Shown here one piece after another: positions 15,083 to 19,978 of a stretch of DNA of 19,978 nucleotides. Position numbers and translations under genes: made by a program. Positions within the stretch are counted from its first letter, which is position 1. Every line of letters starts with the position of its first letter. Below the pieces are notes generated by a model. It was not told the DNA's origin and made no database searches. It saw only the letters and a list, made by a program, of their open reading frames with translations. Source of the stretch: Coriobacteriales bacterium (GTDB lineage: Bacteria; Actinomycetota; Coriobacteriia; Coriobacteriales; UBA8131); assembly GCA_031276475.1 (NCBI GenBank), contig JAISMZ010000044.1, forward strand, positions 1 to 19,978, given 5' to 3'.

Positions 15083-15111
15083 TTGACAGATTGTAATATA
15101 TAACTTACAAT
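15083..15111 (+). promoter_or_regulatory. Promoter and overlapping palindromic operator of the toxin-antitoxin pair
   Basis: TTGACA (15083-15088), a 17-nt spacer and TACAAT (15106-15111) form a near-consensus promoter. The inverted repeat TTGTAA (15091-15096) / TTACAA (15105-15110), with eight bases between the arms, covers the spacer and -10, the typical place for an antitoxin operator. The toxin ATG is six bases after the -10, so the mRNA is probably leaderless. Confidence 0.75.
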
Positions 15112-15117
15112 AACCAC

Positions 15118-15423
15118 ATGAATACCGTTCTCGAAACCAATGTCTACTCCAACTGGATTGACAATTTGCGCGATAAGCACGCGCAGATTAGGATTGCAGC
15201 GCGAATCAGGCGGCTGTCAGTTGGAAACCCGGGCGATTGCAGGCACCTGGGGAGCTCGGTCGTGGAGCTGAGGATTGACTATGGGCCAGGTTACAGGGTT
15301 TATTACACCGAGATTGGCGGCTGCACGATAATCCTTCTTGCAGGAGGCGACAAGACTTCGCAGAACAGGGATATAGAGAAGGCAAAACGACTGGCCGAAC
15401 AGGTAAGGAGTGAAGGTATATGA
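15118..15423 (+). CDS. Type II toxin, RelE/HigB-like (Gp49-type addiction killer)
   Basis: The 101-residue protein has the compact RelE/HigB fold signature: an N-terminal helical pair (YSNWIDNLRDKHAQIRIAAR), then RRLSVGNPGD, LRIDYGPGYRVYY and IILLAGGDKTSQNRDIEKA. These are the hallmark segments of the phage-Gp49/HigB addiction-module toxins, which usually cut mRNA on the ribosome. There is no Shine-Dalgarno; the near-consensus promoter ends six bases before the ATG. The stop overlaps the antitoxin start as ATGA, so translation is coupled. Toxin-first order is typical for HigBA. The fold and catalytic residues look intact, so an active module is likely. Confidence 0.9.
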   Translation: MNTVLETNVYSNWIDNLRDKHAQIRIAARIRRLSVGNPGDCRHLGSSVVELRIDYGPGYRVYYTEIGGCTIILLAGGDKTSQNRDIEKAKRLAEQVRSEGI

Positions 15424-15713
15424 GTATAAAGCTGCGCGAATTTGACCCATCACGGCATCTGGATAGTGAACAGGCCATTGCGGTGTATCTCGAGGCAATA
15501 ATAGAAGAGGATCCTGACATGCTCGTTGTTGCTCTTGGCGATGTGGCGCGTGCGCGTGGAATGACAGAACTTGCGGAGAAGACCGGCCTGGCCAGAGAGT
15601 CACTCTACCAGGCATTATCCGAGAACGGCAATCCTACGTATCGAACCATTCGCAAAGTCCTCGATGCCTTTGGTGTGCGTCTCAGCATAAAACCGCAACA
15701 CGAAGCAGCCTGA
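15420..15713 (+). CDS. HigA-like helix-turn-helix antitoxin
   Basis: The 97-residue protein has an N-terminal arm for toxin contact (LREFDPSRHLDSEQAIAVYL) and a C-terminal XRE-like helix-turn-helix (MTELAEKTGLARESLYQAL, then NPTYRTIRKVLDAFG). This is the pattern of addiction-module antidote proteins. It should neutralise the adjacent toxin and repress the shared promoter, where the TTGTAA/TTACAA palindrome is the obvious target. AAGGAG nine bases before the ATG lies inside the toxin gene. No strong terminator is seen after it. Confidence 0.92.
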   Translation: MSIKLREFDPSRHLDSEQAIAVYLEAIIEEDPDMLVVALGDVARARGMTELAEKTGLARESLYQALSENGNPTYRTIRKVLDAFGVRLSIKPQHEAA

Positions 15714-15804
15714 GTGACTATTTCTGCTTCCGTCTGAACAGTAGCCGCAAGGCTTCGCTCGCGCCAGTCTGGCGTGCGCCAGCCATCCCAGTAGTTTGAC
15801 TCTG

Positions 15805-15813
15805 TGGTATCAT
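15805..15813 (+). promoter_or_regulatory. Candidate extended -10 promoter for the MFS gene
   Basis: TGGTATCAT is an extended -10 with two mismatches to TATAAT. No -35 at proper spacing is convincing, although TTGACT lies just upstream (15796-15801) at too short a distance. A start near 15820 would give an 80-nt leader. Confidence 0.3.
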
Positions 15814-15840
15814 AAGCTTTCTTTTGTCCCGCGCGCTGCC

Positions 15841-15866
15841 CGCACGCCTTATCCGCACGCCTTATC
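15841..15866 (+). repeat. 13-bp tandem repeat in the MFS leader
   Basis: Two perfect copies of CGCACGCCTTATC lie end to end 34-59 bases before the MFS start. A related pair of CTTATCCGG-containing units lies inside the CapA-like gene near 14188-14214. The function is unknown. Confidence 0.6.
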
Positions 15867-15899
15867 CGCCCTGCCTCGCAACAAGCTCAGGAGACCCCA

Positions 15900-17363
15900 G
15901 TGTTCAGCAATTGGCGCCGCAACATCACGCTCTTCCTCATCGCGCAGGCGCTGACGCTGTTTGGCACGATGATTACCGGCCACGCGATAAGCTGGTACGT
16001 CACGCTGGAGACGCAGTCGGGCGCCGTCCTCACCGCGTTCACCGTTGCGATGATGGTGCCAATGGCGCTCGCCTCACCCTTTGGCGGCGTTTGGGCCGAC
16101 CGCTACAACCGCAAATATCTCATCAACATCGTTGACGGCGCCATCGCGCTGGTGACCCTGGCGATGGCCCTGCTTTTCTCCGTAGGCATCCAGTGGCTCG
16201 GGCTGCTGGTCTTCTGCGCCATCGTCCGCGGCTTTGGCCAGGGCATTCAGATGCCCGCCGGAACCGCCCTGCTCGCCGACATCGTGCCGCCCGAAGAACT
16301 GGTGCGCGTCAACGGCTTTAACGCGGCAATCCAGTCGCTCTCGATGTTCGCCTCGCCGATGATCGCCGCGGGGCTGCTGACGCTGTTCCCAATCCAGATT
16401 CTGATGTACCTCGACGTGGTTACGGCGGCCATCGGCATCACCATCGTCTTCCTCTTTGTGCACACTCATAAGGGCATGCGGAGGACGACGCCGCGCTCCG
16501 TTGTTGCCGCCGGCGACGCTGCCGCTGCCCCTGCCTCTGGCGCGACCGCCGCCGCAGGCGGGCTTGCCGCCGCCGCTCCGGGCGAGTTTGTCGCCGACGC
16601 AGTCACCGCGACCGGCGATGTTGCCTCTGGCGCGACCGCCGCCGCCGTTGCCCCTGCCGTTGCCGCCGCAGCCCAGGGCGAGCTTACCGCCCCCGCCGCC
16701 GCCCCCGAGCAGGCCCCCGGCTTCTTTGACGACTTCAAAGCCGGCCTCCGCTATATGTTCTCACATCGCTTTATTCTGATGCTGATGATTATCACGGTCA
16801 TCTTCAGTATCTTTGCAACGCCGCCCGCGCTGCTGACCCCCTTGCAGGTGACTCGCAACTTTGGCGCCGATGTCTGGCGTCTGGGCGCTGTCGAGGTGGT
16901 CTATGCCGTGGGCATGATGGCCGGTGGGGTGATTATCGGCATCTGGGGCGGCTTTAAGAACCGCACATACTCAATGGCCCTTGCCACGGCCTGCTTTGCA
17001 CTCGGCAGCATAGGCCTCGGCGTGCTTGGTAACTTCTGGGTCTATCTTGCCTGTATGCTTTTTGTCGGAGTGGTCGGGCCGCTTTTTAATGCCCCCTGCA
17101 TGGCGATTCTGCAAACGCGCATCGACCCTGACTATATGGGCAGGGTCTTCTCGGTGTCGATGCTTGCAGGCAGCCTGGCGATGCCGCTGGGGATGCTGGT
17201 CTTTGGCCCGCTGGCCGATCTCATCAGCATAGACCTACTGCTGGTAATATCCGGCATCCTGATGGTTCCCCTTGCCGTGGCCTTTCTGGCCTCGCGCTCC
17301 CTGCGCGAAGCCGGCAAGCTGCCGGAGGCCGCTGATGAGGGCGCTCCCCAGTCCCCTTTGTAA
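15900..17363 (+). CDS. Major facilitator superfamily exporter
   Basis: This 487-residue protein has about twelve hydrophobic segments in two halves. Motif A, GGVWADRYNRK (62-72), lies between the second and third segments. The opening WRRNITLFLIAQALTLFGTMI and the overall pattern match the MFS_3/macrolide-efflux-like group of drug exporters. The substrate is unknown. The GTG start has AGGAG six bases upstream (15889-15893). The central cytoplasmic loop (~195-275) is expanded by an Ala/Gly/Thr-rich stretch of about 80 residues containing a repeated ASGATAAA segment. It ends with a charged tail rather than a recognisable partner domain. The toxin-antitoxin pair upstream is in the same direction but separated by 186 nt. 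Confidence 0.88.
   Translation: MFSNWRRNITLFLIAQALTLFGTMITGHAISWYVTLETQSGAVLTAFTVAMMVPMALASPFGGVWADRYNRKYLINIVDGAIALVTLAMALLFSVGIQWLGLLVFCAIVRGFGQGIQMPAGTALLADIVPPEELVRVNGFNAAIQSLSMFASPMIAAGLLTLFPIQILMYLDVVTAAIGITIVFLFVHTHKGMRRTTPRSVVAAGDAAAAPASGATAAAGGLAAAAPGEFVADAVTATGDVASGATAAAVAPAVAAAAQGELTAPAAAPEQAPGFFDDFKAGLRYMFSHRFILMLMIITVIFSIFATPPALLTPLQVTRNFGADVWRLGAVEVVYAVGMMAGGVIIGIWGGFKNRTYSMALATACFALGSIGLGVLGNFWVYLACMLFVGVVGPLFNAPCMAILQTRIDPDYMGRVFSVSMLAGSLAMPLGMLVFGPLADLISIDLLLVISGILMVPLAVAFLASRSLREAGKLPEAADEGAPQSPL
16532..16644 (+). repeat. 23-bp direct repeat pair in the MFS central loop
   Basis: Bases 16532-16554 recur without change at 16622-16644, exactly 90 bases (30 codons) later; each begins TGCCTCTGGCGCGACC. 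They encode ASGATAAA twice. Partial similarity extends to the left, which points to an old in-frame duplication inside the loop. Confidence 0.8.
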
Positions 17364-17370
17364 AAGCGGC

Positions 17371-17425
17371 TGAAGCACGATTCCAAGGCGAAATCTACCC
17401 AAAAATTGCACGGTTCAAAGATGAG
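17371..17425 (+). repeat. Two degenerate units of a 33-bp-period repeat, left copy
   Basis: GCACGATTCCAAGGCGAA (17375-17392) matches the units at 19630-19717 closely. A weaker unit, GCACGGTTCAAAGATGAG (17408-17425), follows exactly 33 bases later. They lie just after the MFS stop, in the same orientation as the right-hand array. Confidence 0.7.
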
Positions 17426-17528
17426 AACCGGGGCAGCCGGCAGGACAGCGTTATAAATATGTGCGGAAAAATACGGTGCCTGATGATAAAAGTGAACATA
17501 TAAATCATCCTTCGAGTGTTCACCTTAC

Positions 17529-17573
17529 AATCTTGTATGTTGCAATCTTGTATGTTGCAATCCTATATGTTAC
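17529..17573 (+). repeat. 15-bp tandem repeat, three copies
   Basis: AATCTTGTATGTTGC is present twice exactly and a third time as AATCCTATATGTTAC. The unit is five codons long and reads ILYVA/ILYVA/ILYVT in one plus frame, but that frame has no supporting start or homology. Confidence 0.85.
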
Positions 17574-17602
17574 AGAGATTATCGATGCCGCTGGCAACAC
17601 CG

Positions 17603-17639
17603 TGGAGATCCTCGACCCTGTCTTCGCCTGCTGGCTGGC
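17603..17639. repeat. 37-bp dispersed repeat, left copy
   Basis: The stretch beginning TGGAGATCCTCGACCCTG matches 19803-19839 in direct orientation, with two differences in 37 bases. The two copies are exactly 2200 bases apart and flank the RhuM-like remnant and the DUF4143 ATPase. Confidence 0.85.
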
Positions 17640-17771
17640 TCGTGACTATTTTCGGATCAGTTAATGCGTGCACCAAAGTGTTTTGGACACGCAGGTTAAT
17701 CGGGATACTGTTCTTCTCTGACTGAAAGGAACAGCAGCCTTTCAATTCAACAGCCCTTTGTAGCCATGCTC

Positions 17772-18187
17772 TCAAACACCGAGGACTTCATTTGGATGGT
17801 TTAGCAGGTAGCCTTTTTGGATGTACTCCTTTAATGTCAGCGTCGCCCACTGACGAAACCCCGTAGCTTTTTTGAGTTGACGCGGTAGTCCACTGCGATA
17901 ATCATGTCCAGGCTGTAAAACTCAGGGGCACGCCTGACTTCGCGATTGCCTTCCTTTTGAACTATTTCCAAAGTGGAAACAGTTGAATCTGCATCCAGTT
18001 CGTTATCGTTAAACACGTTCTTAATATGCTTGCTTACGGCAGGAACATTGACATCGAACAACTCTGCGATAGCCTTTTGTGTCATCCAGAAAGTCTCGTC
18101 CTTGTAGACAACATCCACATATACGCCGGTGTCTCCGATGGCATAGAGAGCTATTTTCCCTTCGCTTACGCTGACAATATTACTCAT
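17772..18187 (-). pseudogene. RhuM-family protein gene, frameshifted and truncated
   Basis: The first 108 residues match the N-terminus of the RhuM virulence-associated family: VYKDETFWMTQKAIAELF, then VSKHIKNVF, LDADSTVSTLE and FYSLDMIIAVDYRVNSKK. The frame then runs into LRGFVSGRR and a stop at 17837. A -1 shift at A-AAA-AAG (17873-17867) restores the family sequence ATGFRQWATLTLKEYIQKGY before a stop at 17772. Even so, the product of about 138 residues lacks more than half of a usual RhuM (over 300). It is probably a decayed gene; a programmed shift or a homopolymer sequencing error are alternatives. AGGAGG lies 11 nt before the ATG. RhuM has no established biochemical role. It lies 82 nt after the DUF4143 ATPase on the same strand. 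Confidence 0.8.
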
Positions 18188-18269
18188 CCGTTTATCATCC
18201 TCCTATACAAACATCTCTGCACGCAGAGTCTTTTTCTGTTTTGGTTGCTTGTAAAACTCACCGCAACAT

Positions 18270-19619
18270 TTATAGATAAGCAGCAAGATACAGAGGCAGA
18301 TACTGACGATCGCCCTGGATCTTGAGGTTAGCAGTGTGCAAAACGTAGTCGGTGCCGATGCGCGACTTGAACTTCTTCTTAAACTTATTCAATGACGAAG
18401 TGGCGTACCTCTTTGTGGACTTCACCTCCAGAGGACAGACCTTGGCCTTGGGCTGCTCTTTGGTTATCAGGAAGTCAATCTCCATGCGCTCGTCTGCCTT
18501 CTCCTTGCTGTAGCGCGAATAAAAGTACAGGGAGTGCCCGGAGGCCTTAAGCATCTGAGCTACCAGGTTCTCCATGAGCATGCCCCCGTTTATCTCCAGC
18601 TTGCCAAAAAGGATGTCTTTGTATAGTTGGTCTGATTGCAGCCTTCTGTCTGAGAAAACCAGGGAGGATAAAAGCCCTGTGTCGGCCAGATAGCACTTGA
18701 AGCTGGGGCGATCCCGGTAAAGACCGAGACCCACATGCGGGTCAGTCGCGTTAAAGCAGGTGCTTGTGATGCGCGCGTCCTCCAGCCAGAAGAAGGCATC
18801 TTCGTAGGTGCGCCCGCGAGCTCCTTTCTCCAAAGATGATAATTTAAACCTTTTTTCGTGAGTAGAAAGCTGGGCGGGGATGTTATCAAAGATTGCCGCC
18901 ACCCGTGCTGTCTCCTTTCCCGCGTATTTCTCCATATCATTGCGGTAAAGTTCCAGGATCCGCCGCTTTACAGCATCCACGCGCATCAGGTCGTGATGTT
19001 CCAGATAGCTGTTCAGCGCCTGCGGCATGCCGCCGACCAAGAGATATATCCGCAGCAGCTCCATGGCCTTGCGATGCAATGCGTCGGGCAGAGGTTTTAG
19101 CGATTCTGCGGTCTCGCGCAGCAGGTCGGCCAGAGCGCGTTCGCCCAAAGCCCAGAGGAACTCGTCAAAATCAAAGGGGTTCAGCTCAAAGCGCTCTTCT
19201 TCTGAGGGGATGAGGATATTCTCCACATTTCTTTTTATCGATATCAGCGATCCGGTTTCGATGTAGTCATAGCGGCCGTCCGCCACCAGATGTTTGACCG
19301 TCTCGCGCGCGGTGGGGAAGAGCTGCACCTCGTCAAAGATGATCAGGGTGTTGCGCTCGTAAAAGGTTTTGCCATAGTAGGCGCTCAGCAAAGTGAAGAA
19401 GGAGTTGAGGTCTTCGCGCCTTTCCTCAAAGAGGCGCTTGACGTCGGGGGCGGCCTTTGAGAAATCGATTATCAGGTGCGAGCGGTATTCGCGTTTGCCA
19501 AACTCCTCGGCAAGCATGCTTTTGCCAACGCGCCGCGCGCCTTCTATCAGCAACGCCGATGCGCCCTGTTCGGTATTCTTCCAATTCAGCAGTCTTTCGT
19601 AAGCTTTACGCTCAAGCAC
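18270..19619 (-). CDS. AAA_14/DUF4143 ATPase
   Basis: This 449-residue protein has an N-terminal AAA_14 ATPase with Walker A GARRVGKS (27-34), Walker B LIIFDEVQ (D96, E97) and a sensor-like IETGSLISI. A C-terminal DUF4143 domain with a restriction-nuclease-like patch, MEIDFLIT...CPLEVKS, follows. Proteins of this type are abundant in gut anaerobes; their function is unsettled, with roles in defence or toxin-antitoxin-like control proposed. I place the start at GTG 19619 (LERKAYERLLNWKN), with AGAGG upstream and the normal family beginning. A longer frame starts at ATG 19661, but its extra residues come from the 33-bp repeat array. It lies between direct repeats that also enclose the RhuM-like remnant. 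Confidence 0.88.
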   Translation of the reverse strand: MLERKAYERLLNWKNTEQGASALLIEGARRVGKSMLAEEFGKREYRSHLIIDFSKAAPDVKRLFEERREDLNSFFTLLSAYYGKTFYERNTLIIFDEVQLFPTARETVKHLVADGRYDYIETGSLISIKRNVENILIPSEEERFELNPFDFDEFLWALGERALADLLRETAESLKPLPDALHRKAMELLRIYLLVGGMPQALNSYLEHHDLMRVDAVKRRILELYRNDMEKYAGKETARVAAIFDNIPAQLSTHEKRFKLSSLEKGARGRTYEDAFFWLEDARITSTCFNATDPHVGLGLYRDRPSFKCYLADTGLLSSLVFSDRRLQSDQLYKDILFGKLEINGGMLMENLVAQMLKASGHSLYFYSRYSKEKADERMEIDFLITKEQPKAKVCPLEVKSTKRYATSSLNKFKKKFKSRIGTDYVLHTANLKIQGDRQYLPLYLAAYL

Positions 19620-19629
19620 AGGGGGCCTC

Positions 19630-19717
19630 TTTTGCACGATTCCAAGGTGAACAGATAGCATTTTTTACACGATTCCTAGGTGAAGCAAGTGCAAATTTTA
19701 CACGGTTCCAAGGCGAA
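19630..19717 (+). repeat. Three-unit array with 33-bp period upstream of the ATPase
   Basis: Units of 22 bp start at 19630, 19663 and 19696, with consensus TTTTRCACGRTTCC followed by WAGGYGAA, and are separated by two different 11-bp spacers. The period is eleven codons. In one plus frame the units read F-A/T-R-F-Q/L-G-E, and the minus reading gives FTLESCK-like peptides, but the array is probably non-coding, in the promoter/leader of the ATPase gene. The same family occurs at 17371-17425. Confidence 0.85.
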
Positions 19718-19802
19718 AATCAAGGCCTGGGGTCAAGGTGCGGGGTATAGTGTCTGGCCCTGTTAAAAGCCGCCCCCGTTTTGCTGCCGTCTGAACAATA
19801 AC

Positions 19803-19839
19803 TGGAGATCCTCGACCCTGTCTTCGCCTATTGGCTGGC
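19803..19839. repeat. 37-bp dispersed repeat, right copy
   Basis: This is the partner of 17603-17639, in direct orientation with two differences. It lies just after a CCGTCTGAACAATA stretch (19790-19803) that resembles CCGTCTGAACAGTA at 15730-15743, after the antitoxin gene. It ends six bases before the stop of the partial toxin gene. Confidence 0.85.
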
Positions 19840-19845
19840 GTCTAC

Positions 19846-19978
19846 CTAGAGAATACGAAGCCAGTCACGCCGCGCGTATAGGATGCGTTCAACATCAATT
19901 GTTTTTGCTTTTTCGTCAACCGTGAAGAAGGCGATGTAGTTTTTTACGATCAGCTTGCGGTATCCCATAGACGCTAGG
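19846..19978 (-). CDS. RelE/ParE-type toxin (C-terminal part)
   Basis: The last 44 codons of a minus-strand gene run in from the right edge and end at a TAG (19848-19846). The sequence reads GYRKLIVKNYIAFFTVDE, then a short acidic/lysine turn, then VERILYARRDWLRIL. This matches the C-terminal strands of ParE/RelE toxins (family 'YRkLiV.nYlvfY.vde....v.I.RvlygrRd'). Such toxins attack gyrase or translating ribosomes. An antitoxin gene would be expected just beyond the window, upstream of it. The start and N-terminus are outside the window. Confidence 0.8.
   Translation of the reverse strand, partial: LASMGYRKLIVKNYIAFFTVDEKAKTIDVERILYARRDWLRIL

Larger units (their letters stand above)
17364..17836. 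other. Repeat-rich intergenic region between the MFS gene and the RhuM-like remnant
   Basis: I see no credible gene here; the short frames have no ribosome sites or family features. It is lower in GC than its neighbours and holds two 33-bp-period units (17371-17425), an inverted repeat GTGAACA (17492-17498)/TGTTCAC (17517-17523), a three-copy 15-bp tandem repeat (17529-17573) and one copy of a 37-bp dispersed repeat (17603-17639). Its right end also holds the tail of the frameshifted RhuM-like gene. Confidence 0.6.

Noticed and set aside
15752..15775. Hairpin after the antitoxin gene as a Rho-independent terminator
   Set aside because: The stem CGCCA/TGGCG is short and no T-run follows.
17461..17664. 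Small plus-strand frame with ILYVA repeats
   Set aside because: No ribosome site, no family similarity, and it is produced by the 15-bp tandem repeat.
18215..18240. Plus-strand terminator (CTCTGC-AC-GCAGAG then T-rich run)
   Set aside because: The loop is too tight for the full stem, the stem is short, and no plus-strand gene lies upstream to be terminated.
19620..19661. Longer N-terminus of the DUF4143 ATPase starting at ATG 19661
   Set aside because: The extra residues are encoded by the 33-bp repeat array and lack similarity to the family start; GTG 19619 has a ribosome site.
19630..19717. CRISPR array
   Set aside because: The repeats are regular, but the spacers are only 11 bp, there are three units, and no cas genes are nearby.

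Overview
The window is GC-rich, densely coded bacterial DNA. Its gene types (fermentative iron-dependent dehydrogenase, radical SAM enzyme, YfcC-type carrier, AAA_14/DUF4143 ATPase, several toxin-antitoxin pieces, Fic protein) fit an anaerobic gut-type bacterium, most plausibly an actinobacterium of the Coriobacteriia. That lineage is an inference from gene style and GC content. There is no rRNA, tRNA, CRISPR array or recognisable integrase or transposase.

Left part (1-4035): a + strand metabolic operon holds the end of a PotD-like polyamine-type substrate-binding protein, an iron-containing alcohol dehydrogenase and a GABA-aminotransferase-like class III PLP enzyme. Together they suggest uptake and fermentation of a polyamine- or omega-amino-acid-type substrate through a semialdehyde to a hydroxy acid. 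A BioB-like radical SAM gene converges on this operon and overlaps its end by 17 bp.

Middle (4036-9522): a 396-bp divergent control region precedes two large + strand genes. The first is an 1105-residue SF1 helicase with an N-terminal WYL-like domain and a C-terminal DUF2726 nuclease-like domain. The second is a membrane-anchored MutS-family ATPase that looks leaderless, with an extended -10 ending 7 nt before its ATG. This pair is the best candidate here for an undescribed nucleic-acid-processing or defence module.

Right-middle (9523-15004): all genes lie on the - strand, in the transcription order capA-like, YfcC-like carrier, flavodoxin-fold NAD(P)H oxidoreductase, fic. The fic and flavodoxin genes show a reciprocal duplication scar. 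A short piece of flavodoxin gene follows the intact fic, and a short piece of fic precedes the intact flavodoxin gene, with the same TGATG stop/start overlap at both places. Two palindromic REP-like elements share the loop core GAACCGTCCC. One sits beside the scar and one is inserted in frame in the carrier gene.

Right part (15005-19978): a toxin-first HigBA/RelE-type module with a textbook promoter and overlapping palindrome, a major facilitator exporter, and a variable 2.3-kb segment. That segment carries a frameshifted, truncated RhuM-like gene and a DUF4143 ATPase, with copies of two different direct repeats (33-bp-period units, then a 37-bp repeat) in the same order on both sides. The window ends in the C-terminus of another RelE/ParE-type toxin.

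A theme across the window is Ala-, Gly- or Pro-rich low-complexity inserts at linker positions of at least five unrelated proteins, often built of in-frame tandem DNA repeats.
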